Below, in pieces: positions 55,296 to 62,669 of a stretch of 64,000 bases of DNA; position 1 is the first letter of the stretch, and the number at the start of each line of letters is the position of its first letter. The position numbers and the translations under genes were made by a program. Under the pieces are notes generated by a model. It was not told the DNA's origin, ran no database searches, and worked only from the letters and a program-made list of their open reading frames with translations. The DNA is from Ga0074130 sp035565355. GTDB lineage: Bacteria > Pseudomonadota > Gammaproteobacteria > Burkholderiales > Rhodocyclaceae. Location: contig DATMSM010000012.1 in assembly GCA_035565355.1 (NCBI GenBank), forward strand, positions 1 to 64,000, in the 5' to 3' direction.

Positions 55296-55526
55296 ATGGA
55301 TGCTCAAGTGCACGGGGGATGTGTGGGAGATTTGCAGCGTAACGATTCGATCTGGCAGACCGCTGTCGAATGGGTCGTGCGCGAGCATGAGCAAACGCTC
55401 GATACCCATGCGCAAGATCAATTGCACGCTTGGCTGAGCGCCTCCGCCGAGCATAGGGCGGCTTACGAAAAAGCTTGCCAAGTCTGGCTGCTGACTGGCC
55501 TTGTTCCCCCAAAGCACGATATCTGA
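55296..55526 (+). CDS. Free-standing DUF4880 (FecR N-terminal) domain protein
   Basis: A 76-residue protein consisting only of the cytoplasmic FecR N-terminal domain: SIWQTAVEWVVREHEQTLDTHAQDQLHAWLSASAEHRAAYEKACQVW, written here across positions about 18-64 with the conserved W-x-W and AEHRAAY motif. It has no membrane helix and no periplasmic domain; the stop is followed by promoter sequence. It could bind the adjacent sigma factor, either as a soluble anti-sigma or as an activator. The ATG at 55,296 or a GTG at 55,323 may be the start. A stem-loop ACTTCCG-ACTAAA-CGGAAGT (55,256-55,275) precedes it. Confidence 0.7.
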   Translation: MDAQVHGGCVGDLQRNDSIWQTAVEWVVREHEQTLDTHAQDQLHAWLSASAEHRAAYEKACQVWLLTGLVPPKHDI

Positions 55527-55598
55527 CCGCGCCCTTTTCCGATAAAAAGCCTGTCGGCATCCTGGTCTTTACTAGACCGTAAAAACTTTCTGAATCCT

Positions 55599-55623
55599 TA
55601 AATTCTTCGTCGCCTGCTTCGTC
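55599..55623 (+). promoter_or_regulatory. PvdS-type iron-starvation promoter of the biosynthetic operon
   Basis: TAAAT (55,599-55,603), 16 bases, then CGTC (55,620-55,623) exactly matches the TAAAT-N16-CGT box known for PvdS and similar siderophore sigma factors. It lies 60 bases before the MbtH start, in the only sizeable gap before a run of overlapping biosynthetic genes. Confidence 0.72.
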
Positions 55624-55682
55624 TAGTTGAATGAGCCCCCGTTTGTCTTGGGGCGCATGTTCAGCAATCCGAGGAAGACGGC

Positions 55683-55907
55683 ATGAGTAGTTGTTTCGAT
55701 CGAGAAGGCGAAGTGTTCCGCGTCCTCGTGAACCACGAGGAACAGTATTCCCTCTGGCCCGAGTGGAAAGCCACCCCCGGCGGATGGCGCGATACCGGTG
55801 TAGCCGGAGACAAGAAGCATTGTCTGGAGTACGTCGAGAAAACATGGACGGACATGCGGCCGCTCAGTCTGCGCCGTTTCATGGACGAGCAAGCCCTGTC
55901 GCGCTGA
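55683..55907 (+). CDS. MbtH-like NRPS accessory protein
   Basis: A 74-residue MbtH protein with the signature NHEEQYSLWPEWKATPGGW and the downstream CLEYVEKTWTDMRPLSLR. Three conserved tryptophans are present. MbtH proteins bind adenylation domains and are needed for their folding or activity, here most likely the A domain of the NRPS at 57,369. It is the first gene of the operon behind the PvdS-type promoter and lies 15 bases before the thioesterase. Confidence 0.96.
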   Translation: MSSCFDREGEVFRVLVNHEEQYSLWPEWKATPGGWRDTGVAGDKKHCLEYVEKTWTDMRPLSLRRFMDEQALSR

Positions 55908-55922
55908 TCCGTCTCGGCAGTT

Positions 55923-56663
55923 ATGGCGAACGCACCCGTCACTCTGTATTGCCTGCCATGCGCGGGCGCCAGTGCCACGATGTACATGCGCTGGCGTCGT
56001 CTGCTGCCGGAGTGGGTTCGGGTCGAGCCGCTGGAGTTGCCGGGACGCGGCGTTCGTCTGACGGAAGATCCGCAGCGCGACTATGCGCAGCTCGTCGCGT
56101 TCTTGGTCCGGGATTTTTCCCCCTCTGGGCCGTATGCCTTTTTCGGCCACAGCATGGGAGCGCTGCTCGCCTACGGCATGACGCGGGAAATCTTGCGCGC
56201 GGGATGTGCAGCTCCGGTCTCGTTGCTGCTGTCCGGCAGCGCGGCGCCGACATGTCAGGACAAGGCGCGATACGCAAACCGAGACAATAAGACCTCGCTC
56301 GTCGAGGACATGCGGCGGCAAGGCGGAACGCCGGATGCGGTCTTCGAGAACGAAGAACTGCTGGATATGACGGTGGCTCTGCTGGCGGCCGACTATTCCG
56401 TCTGCGCCAGCTTCGCATGCGAAGCCGCCGAACCCTTGCCGATGCCGATTCACGTCTTCGGCGGAAACGGCGACGAGATTCGGGCGCCCCGCATACTGGC
56501 TTGGGGTGAAGCGGGTTCGGCCGGCTTCACGGCTGACTGGTTCGAGGGCGGACATTTCTTCCTTCGTCAGCAGGAGGGTGCGTTCCTCGCGGTGCTGGCG
56601 CGCAGGCTTGGCGAAGATTGCGCGGGCAGGGAGGCGGGCGGTGCGCCGCGTGCAGTTGCCTGA
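55923..56663 (+). CDS. Type II thioesterase
   Basis: A 246-residue alpha/beta hydrolase of the GrsT/RifR type. It opens LYCLPCAGASATMYMRW. The nucleophile Ser77 is in FFGHSMGALLAYG, the acid is Asp184 (GGNGDEI) and the His is His211 (EGGHFFLRQQEG). It removes wrong or stalled acyl groups from carrier domains and so keeps the NRPS/PKS line working. The following gene starts inside its last 23 bases. Confidence 0.95.
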   Translation: MANAPVTLYCLPCAGASATMYMRWRRLLPEWVRVEPLELPGRGVRLTEDPQRDYAQLVAFLVRDFSPSGPYAFFGHSMGALLAYGMTREILRAGCAAPVSLLLSGSAAPTCQDKARYANRDNKTSLVEDMRRQGGTPDAVFENEELLDMTVALLAADYSVCASFACEAAEPLPMPIHVFGGNGDEIRAPRILAWGEAGSAGFTADWFEGGHFFLRQQEGAFLAVLARRLGEDCAGREAGGAPRAVA

Positions 56664-57372
56664 CGGCGCTCCCGCCGGGCTAGAGGTCTGGGCCCTGCCG
56701 CTCGACCTCGATGCGCCGCTTGCGAGCGAGGATTGGGCCATCCTCTCGCCCAAGGAACAAGTGCGCGCTATGCGCTTTCATCGCCATGCGGATCGTGTGC
56801 GCGCCGTCCGCGGTCGCGCGTCCCTGCGCCGTCTTCTCGAGTCCAAGGTCGGCGTGTCGGCGCGCCTGCTGCAGTTCTCCGATAACGAATTCGGCAAGCC
56901 TAGCCTGGTCATGCCAGGCGATGCCGTGTTTTCTCCCATCGAGTTCAACCTTTCTCATGCGGGCGCTTATGTCCTGCTGGCGATGTGCGCCGACGCCGCT
57001 GTCGGCGTCGATGTCGAAGAGCGGGAGCGCGAGGCGGATGCCGCCGCGCTTGGCGATTACTTCCTGTCGTCCCTGGAGCGCGCCGCTGGCGCTGGGATCG
57101 AGGCGATGCACCGCTGGGTCGCCAAGGAGTCGGTGCTGAAGGCCTTGGGCCTGGGTATCGCGGACCACCTGCAGACCTACTCGGTGGTGCCCTGCGGGGC
57201 GAAGGACAGGGTCGCCGTCTACCGCGATCTCGACCGGCGCACGGATATCCATACCTGGGTCTTCGACGTCGATGCGAAGCACGTCGGGGCCGTCACATGC
57301 ATCGATCCGCCTGCGCGGCCCGCTTTTCCGGGCGCTTGCGCTTCCACATCCAAGCTCCAGTTTGCCAGATGA
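56641..57372 (+). CDS. Sfp-type 4'-phosphopantetheinyl transferase
   Basis: A 243-residue transferase that installs the phosphopantetheine arm on carrier domains. Magnesium-binding and catalytic motifs are VGVDVEERE (Asp124) and WVAKESVLKALGLG (Lys162, Glu163), with FNLSHAGAYVLLA before them. GTG 56,641 is chosen: it overlaps the thioesterase gene by 23 bases and gives the Sfp length. The frame is open further upstream, within that gene. Its stop overlaps the NRPS start by ATGA. Confidence 0.93.
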   Translation: MRRVQLPDGAPAGLEVWALPLDLDAPLASEDWAILSPKEQVRAMRFHRHADRVRAVRGRASLRRLLESKVGVSARLLQFSDNEFGKPSLVMPGDAVFSPIEFNLSHAGAYVLLAMCADAAVGVDVEEREREADAAALGDYFLSSLERAAGAGIEAMHRWVAKESVLKALGLGIADHLQTYSVVPCGAKDRVAVYRDLDRRTDIHTWVFDVDAKHVGAVTCIDPPARPAFPGACASTSKLQFAR

Positions 57373-60300
57373 ACGCCAGAGATATTGCCGCTCAAAGCGA
57401 GCCTGTAGATATGGTCACCCGATTGCGCCGTTTGACGCACGAGCGTCCGCATGCGCCGGCCCTGATCGTCGTGAAATCCGAGGGGGACAACGTCACCGAG
57501 CATCTCCTCACCTATGAAGGCTTCGAAAGGCGCGTTCGTTCGCTCGCGCGCCTGCTGCAAGAAAGGTTTCCGAAAGGCGAGCGCGTTCTGTTGCTGCTCG
57601 ACAACGACGACCACTATCTCGTTTCTTTCTTCGCCTGCCTTTATGCCGGACTGATCGCGGTGCCGGCCTTTCCGCCCGAGACCGTGCGCGAACGCCATCT
57701 GGCCCGCCTGCTCGCGATCGCGGGGGATGCGCAGGCCCGTTGCGCGATGACTACGCGGACGTTGTCTTCTCTGGTCCGCACGGAGGACTTTCCCGGCGTG
57801 TCGGTGATCGCCGTGGATGAAGTCGCGTCCGACGGCGCCGAGTCCTGCGTGCCGCACCAGCCGACAATCGACGATATCGCCTTCCTGCAGTACACCTCCG
57901 GTTCCACCTCGACGCCCAAGGGCGTCATGGTCAGCCATGCCAACATCGCCGCGAACTCGCTCGCGATTACCGAAGGGCTGGGCATGACGGCCGACGACGT
58001 CATGGCGACTTGGCTGCCGCTGTACCACGACATGGGCTTGATCGGCGGCGTACTGCAGTGCTTCCACAATGGCGTTCCCATCGTCCTCATGTCGCCGAAG
58101 TTTTTCCTCGAGCGCCCCGTGCGCTGGCTGGAAATGCTCGCGCGGCATCGTGCCACCGTCAGCGGCGGCCCCGACTTCGCATTCCGACTCTGTGTCGAGC
58201 GGGTGCGCGAAAGCCAACTGAGAGGCCTGGATCTATCGCACGTACGCATGCTGTTCTCGGGCTCGGAGCCGGTGCGGCGAGACACGCTGGAGGACTTCGT
58301 CGCCCATCTTGCGCCGACCGGATTGCAGGCGAACGCCGTCTATCCCTGCTACGGTCTCGCCGAAGCGACTTTATTCGTTACAGGCGGCCGCCGCTACGAC
58401 GGCATGACCGTGCGCGAGTTTTCCACGGCCGCCTTGGCGCAGGGCTCGCCCAGAGAAAGCACGGGCGAGGCGGGCGGAATCAGCGCCTTGGTCGCATGCG
58501 GCCGGCCGGCGACAAATCACGATGTCGCCATTCTGCCGCCGTCGGCTGACGCGGCTACGACGCCCTGCGGCAATGGGGAGGTCGGGGAAATCTGGGCGAC
58601 CGGCCCCAGCATCGCCTGCGGCTATTGGCAGCGCCCTGTAGAAAGCGGAGCGACCTTCGTCGAGCGCGAGGGAAGGCGTTGGCTGCGCACCGGCGATCTC
58701 GGTTTCATGCACGACGGCCAGCTCTATATCGCCGGTCGCTGCAAGGACCTGATCATCGTGCGCGGACAGAACATCTATCCGCAAGACGTCGAGCAGCTCG
58801 TCGAGGCCGAGGTCGATGCGGTGCGCAAGGGGCGCGTCGCCGCATTCTCCATCGACGCAAAAGAGGGCGAGCGGATCGGCATCGCCGTCGAGATTTCCCG
58901 CAGCATGCAGAAGCTCGCGCCGCCGATGGCGCTGGTCGGGGCGCTGAACGAGACGATCGCGACGGTCTGCGGCGAAGCGGCGGCGGTCGTCGTCCTGCTC
59001 AATCCCGGTGCATTGCCGAAGACCTCCAGCGGAAAGCTGCAACGCGCCGCATGCCGCCAAGGCTGGCGCGAACGCTCGCTCGAAGCCTATGCGATCTACG
59101 AATTCGGCGAGTTCGTCAGCGGCGGGGAGCGGACTGCGCAAGCCGGATCCGAGGACTGGAGCGAGACGGAAACGGTTCTACGTGCGCTGTGGCGGGATGC
59201 GATCGGAAGCCCCGTGGATAGCCGCGCAGCCAACTTCTTCGCCTGCGGCGGCAATTCATTGTCGGCCGTGCGCACGGCGGCCGAGATTTCGGCGCAATGG
59301 AAGATCAATTTTCCGATTCGCGCCTTGTTCGATCATCCCAAGCTGACGGATTGCGCGGCCGAGATCGAGCGCCTGCGCGCTGCGGAATCGGGAGACACAT
59401 TCATCGAAATTCCGCGCTTGCCGGCGGGGCAGCGGCAGGCGGCGCTACCGCTCTCTCATGCGCAACAGCGCCTCTGGTTTCTGTGGCGCATGGAGCCCGA
59501 GAGCACGGCATATCATCTGGCCGCCGCTTTCCGCCTCGACGGCGAGATCGATATGGCGGCTTTGCAATTCGCCTTCGATACGCTCGTCGCCCGTCATGAA
59601 TCCCTGCGTACCGTATTCCCCGCCGACGCAGCCGGCCGGCCGACGCAACGCATTCTGGCTGCGTGCGCGATGAAGCTCGAGTCGCACGATTTGCGCGGCG
59701 CGGCCGTCGACGAACTCAGCGCTACGGCGCAAGCATTCGCCTTCCGCCGCTTCGAGCTGGCGCAGGGTCCTTTATTGCGCGCGGCTTGGCTGCGCACGGA
59801 GGCCTCCGCCGGGCTGCTCGTCATCGCCATGCACCACATCGTCTCCGACGGCGCTTCCGTGAGAGTGTTCTTCGACGAGCTGACGGCCGCGTATCGCGCT
59901 CGCATCGAAGGTCGCATCGAGAGCTTTTCCGAACTTCCGCTGCAATACGCCGACTACGCATCCTGGCAGCGCGACTGGCTCGCCGCCGGCGCCGGCACGC
60001 GTCAACTCGAATACTGGCGCCGCGCTTTGTGCGCCGACCTGCCGGAGTCGGGCCATCCGGTTCTGGCGCTGCCGAGCGATCGTCCGCGTCGCGCAGTGGC
60101 GACCTATCGCGCTGCGCGTCTGCCTTTCGTCTTGCCCGAAGACTTGGCCAAGCGGGCGCGAGCGTTTGCGCAAGCTCGTGGCGCAACGCTGTTCACGGCG
60201 CTGCTCACCGCCTTTAGCGCCGCGTTGTATCGCCATACCGGCCAGACCGACATCCGCATCGGCGTACCCGTCGCCAACCGCAACCGTAAGGAAAGCGCCG

Positions 60301-62669
60301 GTCTGATCGGTTTCTTCGTCAACACCCTCGTCCTGCGCAGCCGTCCGTGCGGAAGACTCGACTTGGAGGGCTGCTTCTCACAGGTGCGCGATAGCCTGCT
60401 TGGCGCGCAAGACAATCAGGACCTGCCTTTCGAGCAGCTCGTCGAAGCCTTGCAGCCGGAACGCAGCCTCAGCCACAACCCGCTGGTGCAAGTGACCGCC
60501 AATCATTTGCAGCGCAACTACTGCGTATTGGACGGGCTGACCGGTAAGCCGGCGCAGGTCTATCCGCTGCCCGATCCCGCCGCGCAGTTCGAATTGACGT
60601 TGGAAACCATCGAGGAGACGGACGGCGCTATCGAGACTGCTCTGGTCTACGCCGAGGAATTGTTCGAGCCGGCCACGATGGCGAGGTTTGCCGAGCATTT
60701 CCTGCGCGTGCTGGAGTCGCTCGTTCGACATCCGCAGCAAGCGATCGGCGACATCGATTTGATGAACGAGCCCGATCTGGCCCGTCTTTCGACGTGGGGC
60801 GCACCGGGTGCTGAAACGCCTGCCTTCGTCCCGGCGCATGTTCGCTTCGAAACATTGGCGGCGACGCATCCGGACAATGCTGCGCTCATATTCGGTGCGG
60901 ACTCGATAAGCTACGCCGAGCTCAATCGCAGAGCCAATCGGCTCGCGCATGCCATGATTGCAGCCGGCCTGGGCGCCGAGCAGCGCGTCGGCATCGCGCT
61001 CGGCCGCAGTCCCGATCTGATCGTCGCGCTGCTGGCGACGCTCAAGACCAGCGCCGCCTACGTGCCGTTGGACCCCGCCTATCCGGCCGAGCGCCTGGCA
61101 TACATGGTTGCCGACAGCGGCATACGCATGCTGCTGACGCACAGCGACCTGCCCAATATGCCTGCCGCTGTGGATGTCGCCGTCTTCCGGCTCGATATCG
61201 ACCCATGGGTCGATATGCCGGAGACGAATCCGGCTTGCGTCGTTCAGGAAGCGCAAGCGGCCTACGTCATCTACACCTCCGGCTCCACCGGTCGACCCAA
61301 GGGCGTGGTCGTCGCGCATGCGCCGCTGGCCATGCATATCGCCGCCGTCTCGGACGTCTATGCCGTCGAACCTGGAAATCGCGAACTGCTGTTCTTCTCG
61401 ATGAACTTCGACGCCGCCGTCGAGCAGTGGCTGACGCCGTTGTGCGGCGGAGCGGCCATCGTGCTTGCCGACGAAGCGAATCTCGACGCGCGGCATGTCG
61501 CCGAGCTCGTCGAACGCCACCGTATAACGACGCTGCACTTGCCGCCCGCCTATCTGCGCTTGCTGGCGCCGTTGTTCGTCGGCAAACCATCGTCCATCAA
61601 AGTCTGCATTGTCGGTGGCGAAGCCTGGTCGGCCGTCGATTACGCTGACGCTCGCGCGGCCTTCCCTGGTGCGCGCTTGGTCAACGCCTACGGTCCGACC
61701 GAGACGGTGATCACGCCCACCGCGTGGGTGGGCGCAGCGGCGTCGGCGGGCGGCGCCTATGCGCCCATCGGCAAACCTGTCGGCGCTCGTTCCGCCTATG
61801 TGCTCGATGCGGACCTCAATCTCGTGCCGCCCGGCAGCGAGGGCGAGCTCTACATCGGCGGCGCGGGCTTGGCGCGTTCCTATCTGGGCCGCCCGGGGCT
61901 GAGCGCCGAACGCTTCGTGGCCGATCCCTTCGGTGCCGATGGCGGGCGTTTGTACCGCACCGGCGATCTGGTGCGCTGGCGCGCCGACGGCGAGCTCGAA
62001 TACCTCGGTCGCCTCGATCATCAGATCAAGGTACGCGGATTCCGCATCGAAATCGGCGAAATCGAGACGATGCTGCAGGCGCAAGCGGGCGTGCGTGAAG
62101 CCGTCGTGGTCGCGCACGAAACCGCCGCCGGTGCGCGTCTCGCGGCCTATGTCGCCTCCTGCGAAGGCTGCGTCCTCGAAGCGGCGCAGCTCAAGGCGGC
62201 GCTCGCGGCGGCCTTGCCCGATTACATGCTGCCCTCGGCCATCGTCGTCCTCGATGCCTTGCCGCTCAATCCAAACGGAAAGGTGGACCGCAAGGCTCTG
62301 CCGGCGGCCGATCTCGTCACAGTCCAGCAGTACGTCCCGCCGACCGAAGGGTTGGAGAAGACGGTTGCGCAGGTCTGGACCGAAGCGCTTGAAGTGCCCC
62401 AGGTCGGTCGTGACGACAATTTCTTCGATCTCGGCGGGCATTCGCTGCTGCTGATCGCGGTGCAGAACCGGCTCGAAACGATGCTGCAGCGACGCATCGC
62501 CATTCTGGATCTATTCAAGCACCCCACCGTCGGCGCCTTGGCGCGACATCTCGCCTCCGCATCCGACGCCCATGTCGGCGCCGATGCGCAGCGCCATCGC
62601 GAGCGCGCGCAGAAGCAGCGGCGGGCTTTCATTCAACCCAGACAGACAGCAGGAAGGACGCCGGCATGA
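57369..62669 (+). CDS. NRPS with fatty acyl-AMP ligase loading module (FAAL-ACP-C-A-PCP)
   Basis: A 1766-residue megasynthase. It begins with a fatty acyl-AMP ligase (about 1-575; YTSGSTSTPKGVMVSH, YGLAEATLFV). A carrier follows with Ser630 (FACGGNSLS), then a condensation domain (about 690-1130; MHHIVSDG at 822-828), an adenylation domain (about 1150-1645; YTSGSTGRPKG, NAYGPTET, RTGDLVRW, NPNGKVDRKAL) and a second carrier with Ser1692 (DLGGHSLLL). No epimerase or thioesterase is present. It should load a fatty acid, condense it to one amino acid and pass the product to the PKS. By alignment with GrsA, pocket residues read D-A-E-H-I-G-A-I-T, suggesting a basic residue such as Arg. Start and stop overlap neighbours by ATGA. 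Confidence 0.95.
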   Translation: MNARDIAAQSEPVDMVTRLRRLTHERPHAPALIVVKSEGDNVTEHLLTYEGFERRVRSLARLLQERFPKGERVLLLLDNDDHYLVSFFACLYAGLIAVPAFPPETVRERHLARLLAIAGDAQARCAMTTRTLSSLVRTEDFPGVSVIAVDEVASDGAESCVPHQPTIDDIAFLQYTSGSTSTPKGVMVSHANIAANSLAITEGLGMTADDVMATWLPLYHDMGLIGGVLQCFHNGVPIVLMSPKFFLERPVRWLEMLARHRATVSGGPDFAFRLCVERVRESQLRGLDLSHVRMLFSGSEPVRRDTLEDFVAHLAPTGLQANAVYPCYGLAEATLFVTGGRRYDGMTVREFSTAALAQGSPRESTGEAGGISALVACGRPATNHDVAILPPSADAATTPCGNGEVGEIWATGPSIACGYWQRPVESGATFVEREGRRWLRTGDLGFMHDGQLYIAGRCKDLIIVRGQNIYPQDVEQLVEAEVDAVRKGRVAAFSIDAKEGERIGIAVEISRSMQKLAPPMALVGALNETIATVCGEAAAVVVLLNPGALPKTSSGKLQRAACRQGWRERSLEAYAIYEFGEFVSGGERTAQAGSEDWSETETVLRALWRDAIGSPVDSRAANFFACGGNSLSAVRTAAEISAQWKINFPIRALFDHPKLTDCAAEIERLRAAESGDTFIEIPRLPAGQRQAALPLSHAQQRLWFLWRMEPESTAYHLAAAFRLDGEIDMAALQFAFDTLVARHESLRTVFPADAAGRPTQRILAACAMKLESHDLRGAAVDELSATAQAFAFRRFELAQGPLLRAAWLRTEASAGLLVIAMHHIVSDGASVRVFFDELTAAYRARIEGRIESFSELPLQYADYASWQRDWLAAGAGTRQLEYWRRALCADLPESGHPVLALPSDRPRRAVATYRAARLPFVLPEDLAKRARAFAQARGATLFTALLTAFSAALYRHTGQTDIRIGVPVANRNRKESAGLIGFFVNTLVLRSRPCGRLDLEGCFSQVRDSLLGAQDNQDLPFEQLVEALQPERSLSHNPLVQVTANHLQRNYCVLDGLTGKPAQVYPLPDPAAQFELTLETIEETDGAIETALVYAEELFEPATMARFAEHFLRVLESLVRHPQQAIGDIDLMNEPDLARLSTWGAPGAETPAFVPAHVRFETLAATHPDNAALIFGADSISYAELNRRANRLAHAMIAAGLGAEQRVGIALGRSPDLIVALLATLKTSAAYVPLDPAYPAERLAYMVADSGIRMLLTHSDLPNMPAAVDVAVFRLDIDPWVDMPETNPACVVQEAQAAYVIYTSGSTGRPKGVVVAHAPLAMHIAAVSDVYAVEPGNRELLFFSMNFDAAVEQWLTPLCGGAAIVLADEANLDARHVAELVERHRITTLHLPPAYLRLLAPLFVGKPSSIKVCIVGGEAWSAVDYADARAAFPGARLVNAYGPTETVITPTAWVGAAASAGGAYAPIGKPVGARSAYVLDADLNLVPPGSEGELYIGGAGLARSYLGRPGLSAERFVADPFGADGGRLYRTGDLVRWRADGELEYLGRLDHQIKVRGFRIEIGEIETMLQAQAGVREAVVVAHETAAGARLAAYVASCEGCVLEAAQLKAALAAALPDYMLPSAIVVLDALPLNPNGKVDRKALPAADLVTVQQYVPPTEGLEKTVAQVWTEALEVPQVGRDDNFFDLGGHSLLLIAVQNRLETMLQRRIAILDLFKHPTVGALARHLASASDAHVGADAQRHRERAQKQRRAFIQPRQTAGRTPA

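Noticed and set aside
56985..57368. A longer N-terminus for the NRPS
   Set aside because: The extension is Arg-rich read-through of the PPTase gene; the FAAL domain and the ATGA overlap support 57,369.
60378..62441. A 687-codon minus-strand frame opposite the NRPS adenylation domain
   Set aside because: It is a mirror frame of a strongly conserved domain, with Arg/Gly/Ala-rich composition and no recognisable motif.
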